NCBI RefSeq assembly: GCF_012516435.1
Contig: NZ_CP051216.1
Coordinates: 186,001-250,000, forward strand
Direction of reading: 5' to 3'
Length of the DNA stretch: 64,000 bases
Source of the DNA: Pseudodesulfovibrio sp. zrk46
GTDB taxonomy: Bacteria; Desulfobacterota; Desulfovibrionia; Desulfovibrionales; Desulfovibrionaceae
The first letter of the stretch is position 1. The number at the start of each line of letters is the position of its first letter. The notes below the pieces were generated by a model. That model saw only the letters and a list, made by a program, of their open reading frames with translations, was not told where the DNA came from and searched no databases. Positions 1 through 7,888 of this stretch are shown in pieces. The translations under genes were made by a program, and so were the position numbers.

Positions 1-2010
1 GACGGTAAGGCCCAGTACATTCAAGGTGGAAAAGCCCTTAAAGGCTCCCTCTGCCCCCGTGGTGCTGCAGGCACGGCTCTGACCTACGACGAAGAACGCC
101 CCCAGCATCCCATGATCCGCACTGGCGAGCGTGGCGAAGGCAAATGGAAACAGGTGTCCTGGGATGAAGCCCTGGACTACGTGGCCGACAAGATCAAGGA
201 GATCCAGGAAAAGCACGGCAAGGACTCCATACTTTTTTCCGATCGCGGCGGTCCGTTCCGCGATCACTACCGCGCTTTCCTGCGCGGCATCGGCACGGTC
301 AATTACAATAACCATGACTCCGCCTGCGCCCGTAACGTCCAGAATGCTGCCCTTTCCGTATTCGGTTTCGGCCGCAAGGGCGTTTCCTACGACTTCGGCA
401 ACTGCAAGCACATCGTGCTCCAGCAGCGCAACGTCATGGAAGCCATCAACGTGGCCGAGTGCAACAACGTGCTGAACGCCCTGGATAAAGGCGCCAAACT
501 GACCGTCATCGACATCCGCGCCAACGTCCCCGCCACCAAGGCTGACAATTTCTTCATGATCCGCCCCGGTACCGACTATGCATTCAACCTCGCCGTCCTC
601 AACGTCCTCATCAATGAGAAGTTGTACGACAAGGATTTCGTTGCCAAGTGGTTCGATGGCCTCGACGACCTCAAAGCCTTTGTCCAGCAGTACACCCCGG
701 AATGGGCCGAACAGGAAACCGGCATCAAGGCCGAATCCATCGTCGCCTTCTGTCGCGAGCTGGCAGAAGCTGCCCCGAGCGTCATCTGGCACCCCGGTTG
801 GATGACCGCCCGTTACGGCGACTCCTTCTGGATGACCCGCATGATCTACCTGACCAACGCCCTGCTCGGTGCCATTGGCGCCAAGGGCGGCCTGCCCTTC
901 ATGGGCAAGCCCGGCGATGCAGGTGCAAAGGGACTTCAGTCCTTCATGAATCTCTACCCGAAGCCTGAAGGCAAGCGTGTAGACGGCATCGGCTGGATGG
1001 AAGGCCGCAAGCACTACGACGCTGGCCCGGGTCTGGTGAACCTTGCCTACGACGCCATCGTCAGCGGCGAGCCTTACCCCATCAAGGCGTACATCTGTCA
1101 CCGCCACGATCCGCTCATGGCTTTCCCGGACGTGGATGACGTCAAGGCCATGTGGAAGAACCTCGAACTGCTCGTGGTCCCGACCTTCTCCTGGTCCGAC
1201 ACCGCATGGTTCGCTGATGTGGTTCTGCCCATCTCCCCGTTCCTGGAACGCGACTCCATCATCATGACCAAGAATGGCCCCAAGCCCGGCTTTGTCATGC
1301 GCAAGCGCGCCATGGAACCGGTCTACGACACCAAGGCAATTTGGGAAATCTACTCTGGCCTGGCCAAGCGCTTCGGTCTGGACGAAATCGCTTTTGACAA
1401 GGTCGAAGACCTCTGGAAATTCCAGCTGGAAGGCACCGGTTACACCATTGAAGACTTTGCCGAGACCGGCAGCGTCAGCCTCGCCTCCGAAGCCATCTAC
1501 AAGCCCATCACCGACCAGACCTTCAAGACCCCGTCCGGCAAGGTTCAGGTCTTTGACAAGAAACTGGAAGAAGACGGCCTGCAATCGCTCCTGCCATACA
1601 AGTCTCCGGAGTTCCCCCCGGCAGACAAATTCCGCATCACCTTCGGACGCTGTGCCCTTCACACCCAGGGGCACACGGTCAACAACTCGCTCCTGTTCGA
1701 GCGGATGCCGGAAAACACCTTGTGGATCAACACCGACAAGGCCAAGGCCATGGGCGTCGAGACCGGCGACACTCTCAACGTGTCCAACAACGGTTACTCT
1801 GCAGAAATCAAGGCGTTCGTCACGGACTTCATCCATCCTGACGCTGTCTTCATGATTCACGGCTTCGGCCACACCCTGCCCTGCGAATCCCGTGCAAAGG
1901 GCCGTGGTGCTGCCGACAACCAACTCATGCCCAAGGGCATCAAGAAGTATGACAAGGGCGGCGGCGCAATCTCCATGCAGGAGCATTTCGTCACCGTTTC
2001 CAAATCATAG
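1..2010 (+). CDS. Molybdopterin oxidoreductase, PhsA/PsrA-like catalytic subunit (5' end missing)
   Basis: The reading frame is open from base 1, so the gene starts upstream of the window and 669 residues are visible. The first visible part holds SLCPRGAAG, the fourth cysteine of the usual N-terminal [4Fe-4S] site, followed by the family's typical R-x-G-E-R-G-E-G-K-W linker. DSACARN about 75 residues later offers a cysteine in the position where PhsA/PsrA enzymes bind molybdenum. The C-terminal beta-barrel (molydop_binding domain) is complete. Members use bis-MGD to reduce thiosulfate, polysulfide or similar oxyanions, usually as periplasmic complexes with an FeS subunit and a membrane subunit. 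No partner follows; a terminator does, so partners would have to lie upstream, off the window. The QrcB menaquinone-reductase subunit is an alternative, but it is normally followed by qrcC and qrcD. The family call is strong, the substrate uncertain. Confidence 0.85.
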   Translation, partial: DGKAQYIQGGKALKGSLCPRGAAGTALTYDEERPQHPMIRTGERGEGKWKQVSWDEALDYVADKIKEIQEKHGKDSILFSDRGGPFRDHYRAFLRGIGTVNYNNHDSACARNVQNAALSVFGFGRKGVSYDFGNCKHIVLQQRNVMEAINVAECNNVLNALDKGAKLTVIDIRANVPATKADNFFMIRPGTDYAFNLAVLNVLINEKLYDKDFVAKWFDGLDDLKAFVQQYTPEWAEQETGIKAESIVAFCRELAEAAPSVIWHPGWMTARYGDSFWMTRMIYLTNALLGAIGAKGGLPFMGKPGDAGAKGLQSFMNLYPKPEGKRVDGIGWMEGRKHYDAGPGLVNLAYDAIVSGEPYPIKAYICHRHDPLMAFPDVDDVKAMWKNLELLVVPTFSWSDTAWFADVVLPISPFLERDSIIMTKNGPKPGFVMRKRAMEPVYDTKAIWEIYSGLAKRFGLDEIAFDKVEDLWKFQLEGTGYTIEDFAETGSVSLASEAIYKPITDQTFKTPSGKVQVFDKKLEEDGLQSLLPYKSPEFPPADKFRITFGRCALHTQGHTVNNSLLFERMPENTLWINTDKAKAMGVETGDTLNVSNNGYSAEIKAFVTDFIHPDAVFMIHGFGHTLPCESRAKGRGAADNQLMPKGIKKYDKGGGAISMQEHFVTVSKS

Positions 2011-2038
2011 GACTCCTCAATCTCATCCTAACCCCCAA

Positions 2039-2080
2039 AGAGGGTCGGCTTCCCCCCAGAGGCCGACCCTCTGGCTTTTC
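2039..2080 (+). terminator. Rho-independent terminator after the molybdoenzyme gene
   Basis: Perfect 11-bp stem (2039-2049 with 2062-2072) with a 12-base loop, then a short T-rich stretch. It lies 29 bases after the stop codon of the molybdopterin oxidoreductase. Confidence 0.7.
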
Positions 2081-2094
2081 CGACAATTAACAAC

Positions 2095-2133
2095 AAAAAG
2101 CCTCTTGCACCCAATCAGTGCAAGAGGCTTTTT
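2095..2133. terminator. Bidirectional terminator between convergent genes
   Basis: Perfect 16-bp stem beginning AAAAAGCCTCTT and ending in TTTTT on both strands, with a 7-base loop. It sits between the rightward molybdoenzyme gene and the leftward solute-binding protein gene and can serve both. Confidence 0.85.
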
Positions 2134-2150
2134 GGTATAACTGGCTCAAC

Positions 2151-2906
2151 TTAGTGAGAGAGATACTTCTGCAAATACTCCTGCTGAATCGACAGCGGAG
2201 AGACGCTTTGAAGCCCCTTATTGAACAAATTACGAATTCGCTCACCATCATCTGTTCTTTTAAAGGCTACATGCAGATGGAGGATAGCGAGCAGATGCGG
2301 GTCCATCTTGAGTTCACCACGCCGAGCATGGAGGAATGGGTCTTTACTCATGAGATAGGTAAACACGTTGCTGTCGATGACCCCATAATCGACTCGCCCA
2401 GCCAGCACCTTGCGCAGAACGAAGATGTCAGAGACAGACTCATCGACTACAATCTCGTTCTTTGCCACCATTTCATCGAATACAGGAGAGTTGGCATACC
2501 CCCTGACTGTAGCAAAAACAAACTTCTTCCAATCAAGCACGGAGTACCATCTGATGGCCCGTGCACGACGCTTGGCAAACCCCAAGGGGCTTCTACCTAT
2601 GCTGTCAGAGAAGAAATATGTGTTCACCCGTTCCGGGTCAGGATATTCAGGGAAATAGCCCATTATCTCAGGGTTATTATGGGCTTCGTAAAGCGTCCGG
2701 CTCCACGGAAAGTATCGAATATCAACGTCAATATCCACTGCTTCAAAAGCAGCCCGCACAACCTGGGCAGATATTCCACCACTGTGTAACGAGTTGCCCA
2801 CGTATGGAGGCCATTCAACTGACGCCAATACAATCGTCTCCCGTGCCATGCAGGGGGCTTGCAACAGGAAAAAGGCTATCAAAAGAAAGGCAAAACGTCT
2901 GAACAT
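2151..2906 (-). CDS. Orphan periplasmic solute-binding protein, family 3 (SBP_bac_3)
   Basis: A protein of 251 residues with an N-terminal signal peptide (basic MFRR, hydrophobic run to about residue 20, cleavage near CMA-RE). The mature part has the fold pattern of the HisJ/GlnH family: an early W-P-P-Y element (about residue 32), a central F-P-W-S-R element and a C-terminal helix, within the usual 220-260 residue length. Such proteins bind amino acids or small organic acids in the periplasm. There is no permease or ATPase gene nearby, so it may be a sensor component rather than part of an importer. The gene lies 68 bases downstream of the receiver/kinase gene on the same strand, compatible with an operon from 5006 leftwards. 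Ligand unknown. Confidence 0.8.
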   Translation of the reverse strand: MFRRFAFLLIAFFLLQAPCMARETIVLASVEWPPYVGNSLHSGGISAQVVRAAFEAVDIDVDIRYFPWSRTLYEAHNNPEIMGYFPEYPDPERVNTYFFSDSIGRSPLGFAKRRARAIRWYSVLDWKKFVFATVRGYANSPVFDEMVAKNEIVVDESVSDIFVLRKVLAGRVDYGVIDSNVFTYLMSKDPFLHARRGELKMDPHLLAILHLHVAFKRTDDGERIRNLFNKGLQSVSPLSIQQEYLQKYLSH

Positions 2907-2974
2907 GCTTTAACCATACGACAATCCCTACAAAAGGTGAATGCCGTTATCGCAATAATCAGATTGCCTGAAGA

Positions 2975-4177
2975 TTAACCAGTCATTTCCTTCCGGGGAA
3001 TGACAACACGAACGGTTGTTCCTTCACCGAGAGTGGAATTGAGAGACAGACTCCACTGATGAGATGCGACGACCTTGCTCACCACACACAATCCCATGCC
3101 CGAGCCATTGGGCTTGAGGGAAAAGAACGGATCATAGATGTGAGCCATGTTATCTTCGCTGATGCCCACGCCCTTATCTTCGATCTCGACAACACAGGCC
3201 AGGCGCCCAGGAGAAACCGTCACCGAAACCTTGGGACGGCCATCACTGAAATCCACGCTGTTCTGCATGATTTCGGTAAAGGCTGAAGCGAACAGGGCGG
3301 GATCCACCTGCACAGTCTGATCCGGACAAACGACATCCCACTCCACACCGTCTGCACCTTCATAGCGAGCATCCACCCCTTCCATGACCTGCTCCAGCAT
3401 GTCACGGATATTGGAAGGAACCATCTCAGCCGCCTCAATTGAAGCATAATGGGTAACGTCACCCACCATCTTCTCCAACCGTGTTGATTCCTCACGAATG
3501 GTTTCGAGATACTCCTTCACCTCTTCAGAACACCCTTCCCGGCGGGAAATGATCTTGGCGAAACCGGCAATGGTCATGGTCCGATTGCGAACCTGATGGG
3601 CCACGGACATGGCAAGCAGATGCAGGCCACGCTGGGACTCATCAATGGTCTTGAGATCGCGATAGGAACGAATGGCAGTGGTGACGGCGGTAACAAGGCT
3701 ATCGGCGGTCATCTCAGACTTCTGCCGATAGTCGTTGATATCGAGATCGGCTACCACCTCTCGTTCGGGCGCCTCGCCGGGTTGGCCGGTGCGAAGAATG
3801 ATGCGAACAAGCTTGTTCTTTGCTTCGGAGCGCACAAAACGGGCTACATCCAAACCCGAATGCGAGGTCTCCATGACCACATCGAGCAGCAGCACGGCGA
3901 CATCCTTGTGGTCAAGCAACATCTTCTGCGCTTCCTGCCCGGAGTAGGCGCTAAGACATTCCACGGACCGTCCCTCGAAAGTATAATCGGCAAGCACGAG
4001 GCGCGTGACAGTATGAACGTCCTTCTGGTCGTCCACAATCAACACTCTCCAGCTGTCGTTTATCTCTTCCGAGACAACGCTCTCCGCGTCATCTTGTTCG
4101 TCCGCAAAGATCAACTCATCGTTCATTAGCAGCTCTCCCGATAGCTCCATATTATCAGAAAGCATGTCAGACGCCAT
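2975..4177 (-). CDS. Soluble receiver domain-histidine kinase fusion
   Basis: 400 residues without membrane segments. A roughly 40-residue acidic leader is followed by a receiver domain (VLIVDDQKD, phospho-acceptor Asp in LLLDVVME, Lys in NDYRQK). Its style matches receivers usually paired with DUF3369. After it come a HisKA helix with the degenerate H-box AHQVRNR and a HATPase domain with N box (EIMQNSVDF), G1 (DKGVGI) and G2 (GSGMGL). The order receiver-then-kinase without a sensor domain suggests it takes its signal by phosphotransfer from another kinase. It starts 43 bases after the stop of a solute-binding protein gene and is probably cotranscribed. The ATG at 4126 has a better Shine-Dalgarno (GGGAG) than the one at 4177, so the true protein may be 383 residues. 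Confidence 0.82.
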   Translation of the reverse strand: MASDMLSDNMELSGELLMNDELIFADEQDDAESVVSEEINDSWRVLIVDDQKDVHTVTRLVLADYTFEGRSVECLSAYSGQEAQKMLLDHKDVAVLLLDVVMETSHSGLDVARFVRSEAKNKLVRIILRTGQPGEAPEREVVADLDINDYRQKSEMTADSLVTAVTTAIRSYRDLKTIDESQRGLHLLAMSVAHQVRNRTMTIAGFAKIISRREGCSEEVKEYLETIREESTRLEKMVGDVTHYASIEAAEMVPSNIRDMLEQVMEGVDARYEGADGVEWDVVCPDQTVQVDPALFASAFTEIMQNSVDFSDGRPKVSVTVSPGRLACVVEIEDKGVGISEDNMAHIYDPFFSLKPNGSGMGLCVVSKVVASHQWSLSLNSTLGEGTTVRVVIPRKEMTG

Positions 4178-4220
4178 GATTAATCTTCTTCAGGCTCTTG
4201 GCGAGGAAAAGGTAGACGAA

Positions 4221-5006
4221 TTACTGTCGTGCGCGGAACTTGTAGAGGATTTTACCGAGGGTTCCATTGGCCCGGATAATATCAAGCCCCTTCTGCAAAG
4301 TTGCCACGACTTCATCCGGCACCTTCTTGTTGAAGGCTACCCATCCGCCTTCGGGATTGAAGAGGTAAAAGCTCTCCAACTCATCAGCAGTCACCCCACC
4401 CTGCTTCAAGGCATAATAGGTGGCTCGCTCATCCCCCATGAGCAAGTCGCATCTGTCATGGGCAAACTTGCGCACGACCAGTTCCGGGGACAGTGATTCG
4501 ATAATATTTCTGGAGGGCACTCCGATTTCCAACAGATAGTCCCTCATGCCGCTGAACTTCTGGACCCCGACCGTATAGTTCTTCACATCAGTCAACGAGT
4601 TGATCGAAAAACGCCCTTTCTTGGCGATGAAAACCATCTGAAAATCAACGATGGGACCAGCCCACTTGAACAGCTGCTCACGCTCTTCAGTACGTCGGGT
4701 AGTAAATGCACAGGTATTCGGTTCATGTTGAATGCTATCGTAGATTCTGGCCCACGGGAATGTCTCCACTTTCCACTTGTCCAACGGAGTACCGACAGCA
4801 TTGAGGGCTGCCTTCAGCACTTCATAGCTGACACCAGCAAATTGGCCATTTTCCAGATGGGTATACGGCGGCAACTCTTCCACCAGGAAACGGATATCCT
4901 CAAGTCCCTTGCCCCGGCTTTCAGCAACAGGCCAACCGACGCTGCATAGCAGCGTAAGGAACAGAACAAGCGTCCACCGTTTTACCTGATTATGGGACAG
5001 AATCAC
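4221..5006 (-). CDS. Periplasmic solute-binding protein, family 3, paired with receiver/kinase gene
   Basis: 261 residues beginning at a GTG codon, chosen because AAGGAGA lies seven bases upstream (5014-5020). The N-terminus (VKRWTLVLFLTLLCSVGWPVAES) is a signal peptide with probable cleavage near residue 29. The mature region has the ELPPYTHL element, a central FPWARIYDSI segment and the C-terminal helix seen in SBP_bac_3 proteins. No transporter subunits are adjacent. The next gene downstream is the soluble receiver/histidine kinase, so a ligand-reporting role for the pair is plausible but only inferred. Sequence similarity to the 2151-2906 protein is at fold level, not that of a recent duplicate. 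Confidence 0.8.
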   Translation of the reverse strand: MILSHNQVKRWTLVLFLTLLCSVGWPVAESRGKGLEDIRFLVEELPPYTHLENGQFAGVSYEVLKAALNAVGTPLDKWKVETFPWARIYDSIQHEPNTCAFTTRRTEEREQLFKWAGPIVDFQMVFIAKKGRFSINSLTDVKNYTVGVQKFSGMRDYLLEIGVPSRNIIESLSPELVVRKFAHDRCDLLMGDERATYYALKQGGVTADELESFYLFNPEGGWVAFNKKVPDEVVATLQKGLDIIRANGTLGKILYKFRARQ

Positions 5007-5074
5007 GACCGCATCTCCTTGAGATATTCAGCAACCCTCAATATATAGCATCACTGAACACCCCAAACAATGAT

Positions 5075-5103
5075 AAAGGGCCCTGGCAAAACCAGGACCC
5101 TTT
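5075..5103. terminator. Hairpin terminator, mostly serving the leftward gene 5153-5521
   Basis: Stem AAAGGG-x-CCTGG / CCAGG-x-CCCTTT with one internal mismatch and a 5-base loop. It lies 50 bases after the stop of the small Cys-rich gene (minus strand). Confidence 0.6.
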
Positions 5104-5152
5104 AATCGTTGCCTCCGATGGAGGCGGTACGAATGCGCTTGCTGTTGTTGGA

Positions 5153-5521
5153 CTAGGCGTCCATTTTGGGCGATTCGTTCAAGTGCTCACGGCACAGACA
5201 CACAATGGCGCCGCGCTCGCTGTCGTAGTGGGGGCTCACGTCGTGGTCAGTCCCGCACACGGCGCAGACGTATTCCTTCTCACAACGCGGGAAGCACTCC
5301 ATACGATTGAGCATCTTGTTGAAGCGGCTAATGATGGGAAACATGGGATGCTTCGCATGCCGCCTGATATCCTTGCTGTTCAGTTTGCCGTTGTCGTTCA
5401 CTTTGACCGTGATCATTCGGGAGCGGTTGATAACACCCTCCTTCTTGTTCATGACGATCTTCGTGGGTTCTACCCAACGACAGATAATCCGTTTTCGTTC
5501 CTGATCGAAACGCATAGACAT
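5153..5521 (-). CDS. Small Cys-rich hypothetical protein (possible zinc-binding)
   Basis: 122 residues; I do not recognise the family. The start at 5521 is supported by AGGAGA eight bases upstream. The N-terminal half is basic and rich in charged residues. The C-terminal part has CFPRC, CAVC and CLC pairs plus histidines (DHDVSPHYD), in a spacing that could form a small treble-clef or zinc-ribbon site. No signal peptide or membrane helix. It stands alone between a solute-binding protein gene and a Dabb-domain gene on the same strand, with its own terminator at 5075-5103. A nucleic-acid-binding role would be a guess. Confidence 0.65.
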   Translation of the reverse strand: MSMRFDQERKRIICRWVEPTKIVMNKKEGVINRSRMITVKVNDNGKLNSKDIRRHAKHPMFPIISRFNKMLNRMECFPRCEKEYVCAVCGTDHDVSPHYDSERGAIVCLCREHLNESPKMDA

Positions 5522-5627
5522 GACTTTTCTCCTATAGTGACGTTCATTTCTCCCTTGTCACTTAGCTTTGAAATACACGTCAATTTTCATGCAGGAACCA
5601 GGCACTCCCGGATCGGCCCAGCTCGGT

Positions 5628-5930
5628 TTAAATTTCGTAATCAATTGCCTGACGACTGCTCACCACGGTCTTGACGAATTCGACGCAAGCCAGATGTTCA
5701 GGATGCGTAGCGTAGTGGGCCAGTGCCTCGGCATCGTCGTGCTCGGAGCAGAGAATCACATCAACCTTGGGGTCATCGGTCAGAATCTTGTAACCAACTT
5801 CGATGTGCTGCAGGCCTTCAATGCGACCCATCAGGGCTTCGAGCATTTCTTTCATCTTTTCAGCGTTTTCCTGAGCGGAAACGCCATCAACTTCCTCTTT
5901 CAACGTCCACCAGACGATATGCCTAACCAT
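5628..5930 (-). CDS. Dabb (stress-responsive A/B barrel) domain protein
   Basis: 100 residues starting at MVRHIVWWTLK, the usual opening of Dabb-family proteins (VRHIVLFKL in many members). The start at 5930 was preferred over the longer reading from 6005 because the family begins at this motif and GAGAG precedes it. The domain is a dimeric ferredoxin-like alpha/beta barrel; the conserved middle (GLQHIEVGYKI) and the late HPEH element are present. Some relatives are polyketide cyclases or stress-induced proteins, but most have no known substrate. It is probably cytoplasmic and monocistronic; no function can be assigned from context. Confidence 0.82.
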   Translation of the reverse strand: MVRHIVWWTLKEEVDGVSAQENAEKMKEMLEALMGRIEGLQHIEVGYKILTDDPKVDVILCSEHDDAEALAHYATHPEHLACVEFVKTVVSSRQAIDYEI

Positions 5931-6063
5931 GTTCGTACTCTCTCTATTTTCAATTAACTCAGTATGTTGACGAAATTCCTGAAAAAAGACTACTCGCCTA
6001 CACAATCCATAGTAAACATAAAAACATTATCTGTCATCCAGTAAGCCATTTTTTATAAAAGGT

Positions 6064-7644
6064 TTACTGCATTTCACGGATGATTTTGGTCAGGTCTCCG
6101 GCCAACTGAGACAGACGTCTGATGGCCTCGGAAGCCTCGACCATGAGAGACTCGGTTTCGCCGGCCACACGGGTGACTTCCATGGTGGCCTCGTTGATTT
6201 CCTCACTGGCAGCGGACTGCTGCTCAGCTGCGGTAGCAATGGCTCGAACCTGATCGGCGGTTGCTTCTGCCACTGTCACGATGGCAGCCAACGCTTCGCC
6301 GGACCGTCCGGCCATCTCCGTACTCTTGTTCACGGAGTCGACCGCTATTTCAGTAGCCTGAACATTCTTGCGGGCACCATCCTGAATACCGGTAATGGCG
6401 GAATGAACTTCATTGGTTGCCTGCATGGTCTTTTCAGCCAGCTTGCGAACTTCATCAGCAACCACCGCGAATCCGCGTCCGGCCTCACCGGCACGGGCAG
6501 CCTCAATGGCGGCGTTGAGAGCAAGCAGGTTGGTCTGATCAGCGATATCTTCGATGACGCTCAAGACCTTGCCGATGGCTTCCGAACGTTCGTCCAGTTC
6601 CTCCATGGAACCTTTTAACTGATCCGCATGGGTGGCAACCTGATGGATGGCGTCCACCACTTCGGTCACGATACCCTCGCCATCTGCTGCACGGGTGCGT
6701 GCTTCGTCGGCGTTGATGGCGGCATCCTGTGCATGACGGGCCACTTCCAATACAGTGGCATTCATTTCTTCCATGGCCGTGGCGGTCTCGCTGGAACGCT
6801 CGGTCTGAACATGAGTACCCTGCTGCGCATTGGACACAAGACCTTCCAGCTGGGTTGCTGCTGCGGCCAGCTCTTCGGATACCGAAGTAGCCTGATTGGC
6901 AGCAGTGGCGATGCGCTCATTCTGACACACGATCTCGGCCTCACGGCGCTTGAGTTCGGTGGTGTTCAGATACAGGCAACAACCGCCAATGATTTTGCCT
7001 TCCACATCATGCAGCGGAAAGAGATTTGCGAGAACGTTGATATCGCTGCCGTCCTCGTGGATGAAGATCGCTTCAAGGTTCATGTAACGAGTGTCGTCGT
7101 CCATGCAGTCCGCGATCTTGGACTTACGGTCATCCTTGTAAAATATCTGAGAGATCTTACGTCCGTAGTAAGACTCCGGGTTCTCGTTGGAGCCGATCAT
7201 CTGAAGGCATTCACGATTGAGAAACGTGATGTTCTGATCGGTATCAACGATACAAATGGGTACGGGCAGCCCTTCCAAAATGGAAGTGGAGAAGCCTAGA
7301 CGTTCCTTGAAGCGAGAAGACAGTTCCGCAACCAGCTCACCCAAGCCGGGCATGGAACCAACCAATGCTTCCTCTTCCTTGCGATCATAAACACCATCAA
7401 GGATATGTCCCACGTAGGAGGCGACTGTCTTGACAGGCTTGATCATGCCGCGACCAAGCATAAAAGTCAGTGCGATTCCGGAGAGTCCAAAAATGACGAG
7501 AAAACCGCAACTCACTGCCATGGCGGCCCACGGTTTGTCCCCATAAACAAACGCGAACCCGATGGATGCGGCTACCGTCATCATGAGGGCACCAAAGTAC
7601 ATGCCCACAAAGAGACGAAGATTAAAATTTCGAGCCTTTCCCAT
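6064..7644 (-). CDS. Methyl-accepting chemotaxis protein with cytoplasmic PAS domain
   Basis: 526 residues from the ATG at 7644, chosen because GAGGTG lies eight bases upstream; a longer reading from 7704 adds 20 unlikely residues. Two membrane helices (about 10-32 and 38-60) are joined by a loop of only a few residues, so there is no periplasmic sensor. A PAS domain follows (about 120-235; [16 protein letters not shown] and [12 protein letters not shown]), then a coiled-coil signalling domain with the conserved tip [20 protein letters not shown]. Input is therefore likely intracellular (redox, oxygen, energy state) through PAS. A HAMP-like linker is not obvious. It relays to CheA/CheW, not encoded here. 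Confidence 0.9.
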   Translation of the reverse strand: MGKARNFNLRLFVGMYFGALMMTVAASIGFAFVYGDKPWAAMAVSCGFLVIFGLSGIALTFMLGRGMIKPVKTVASYVGHILDGVYDRKEEEALVGSMPGLGELVAELSSRFKERLGFSTSILEGLPVPICIVDTDQNITFLNRECLQMIGSNENPESYYGRKISQIFYKDDRKSKIADCMDDDTRYMNLEAIFIHEDGSDINVLANLFPLHDVEGKIIGGCCLYLNTTELKRREAEIVCQNERIATAANQATSVSEELAAAATQLEGLVSNAQQGTHVQTERSSETATAMEEMNATVLEVARHAQDAAINADEARTRAADGEGIVTEVVDAIHQVATHADQLKGSMEELDERSEAIGKVLSVIEDIADQTNLLALNAAIEAARAGEAGRGFAVVADEVRKLAEKTMQATNEVHSAITGIQDGARKNVQATEIAVDSVNKSTEMAGRSGEALAAIVTVAEATADQVRAIATAAEQQSAASEEINEATMEVTRVAGETESLMVEASEAIRRLSQLAGDLTKIIREMQ

Positions 7645-7745
7645 AACAGTGCACCTCGAGATTCGCTGGTTCTCGATGCAGACCTTCCCATTTTCCTGCA
7701 TCAAACCATATTTGATTTGCCTAGTTGCGAATCCCTTAAAAGATT

Positions 7746-7784
7746 AAAAAAAATGGTCCCCCGCCCCGCAGCGGACGGGGGACC
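7746..7784 (-). terminator. Terminator of the lactate operon
   Basis: On the minus strand a GGTCCCCCG / CGGGGGACC stem is followed by A and nine T residues. It lies about 105 bases after the stop of the last lactate gene (7889), and before the start of the chemoreceptor gene. Confidence 0.85.
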
Positions 7785-7888
7785 TACATGAAGGCTATAG
7801 TCTCTTAGGAGGAAGCGTGGCAGTTGCTTCGAGGGGATTGCGGTCCAACCTAATCAAGAGAGCCTCATGTAATCTTAGTTGGGGCAGA

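Noticed and set aside
1-2010. Reading the first gene as QrcB of the menaquinone reductase complex
   Set aside because: QrcB is followed by qrcC and qrcD; here a terminator and a convergent gene follow, so a PhsA/PsrA-type assignment fits better.
4164-4496. 110-residue rightward frame
   Set aside because: Lies opposite the signal-bearing solute-binding protein gene 4221-5006 and has no Shine-Dalgarno or domain.
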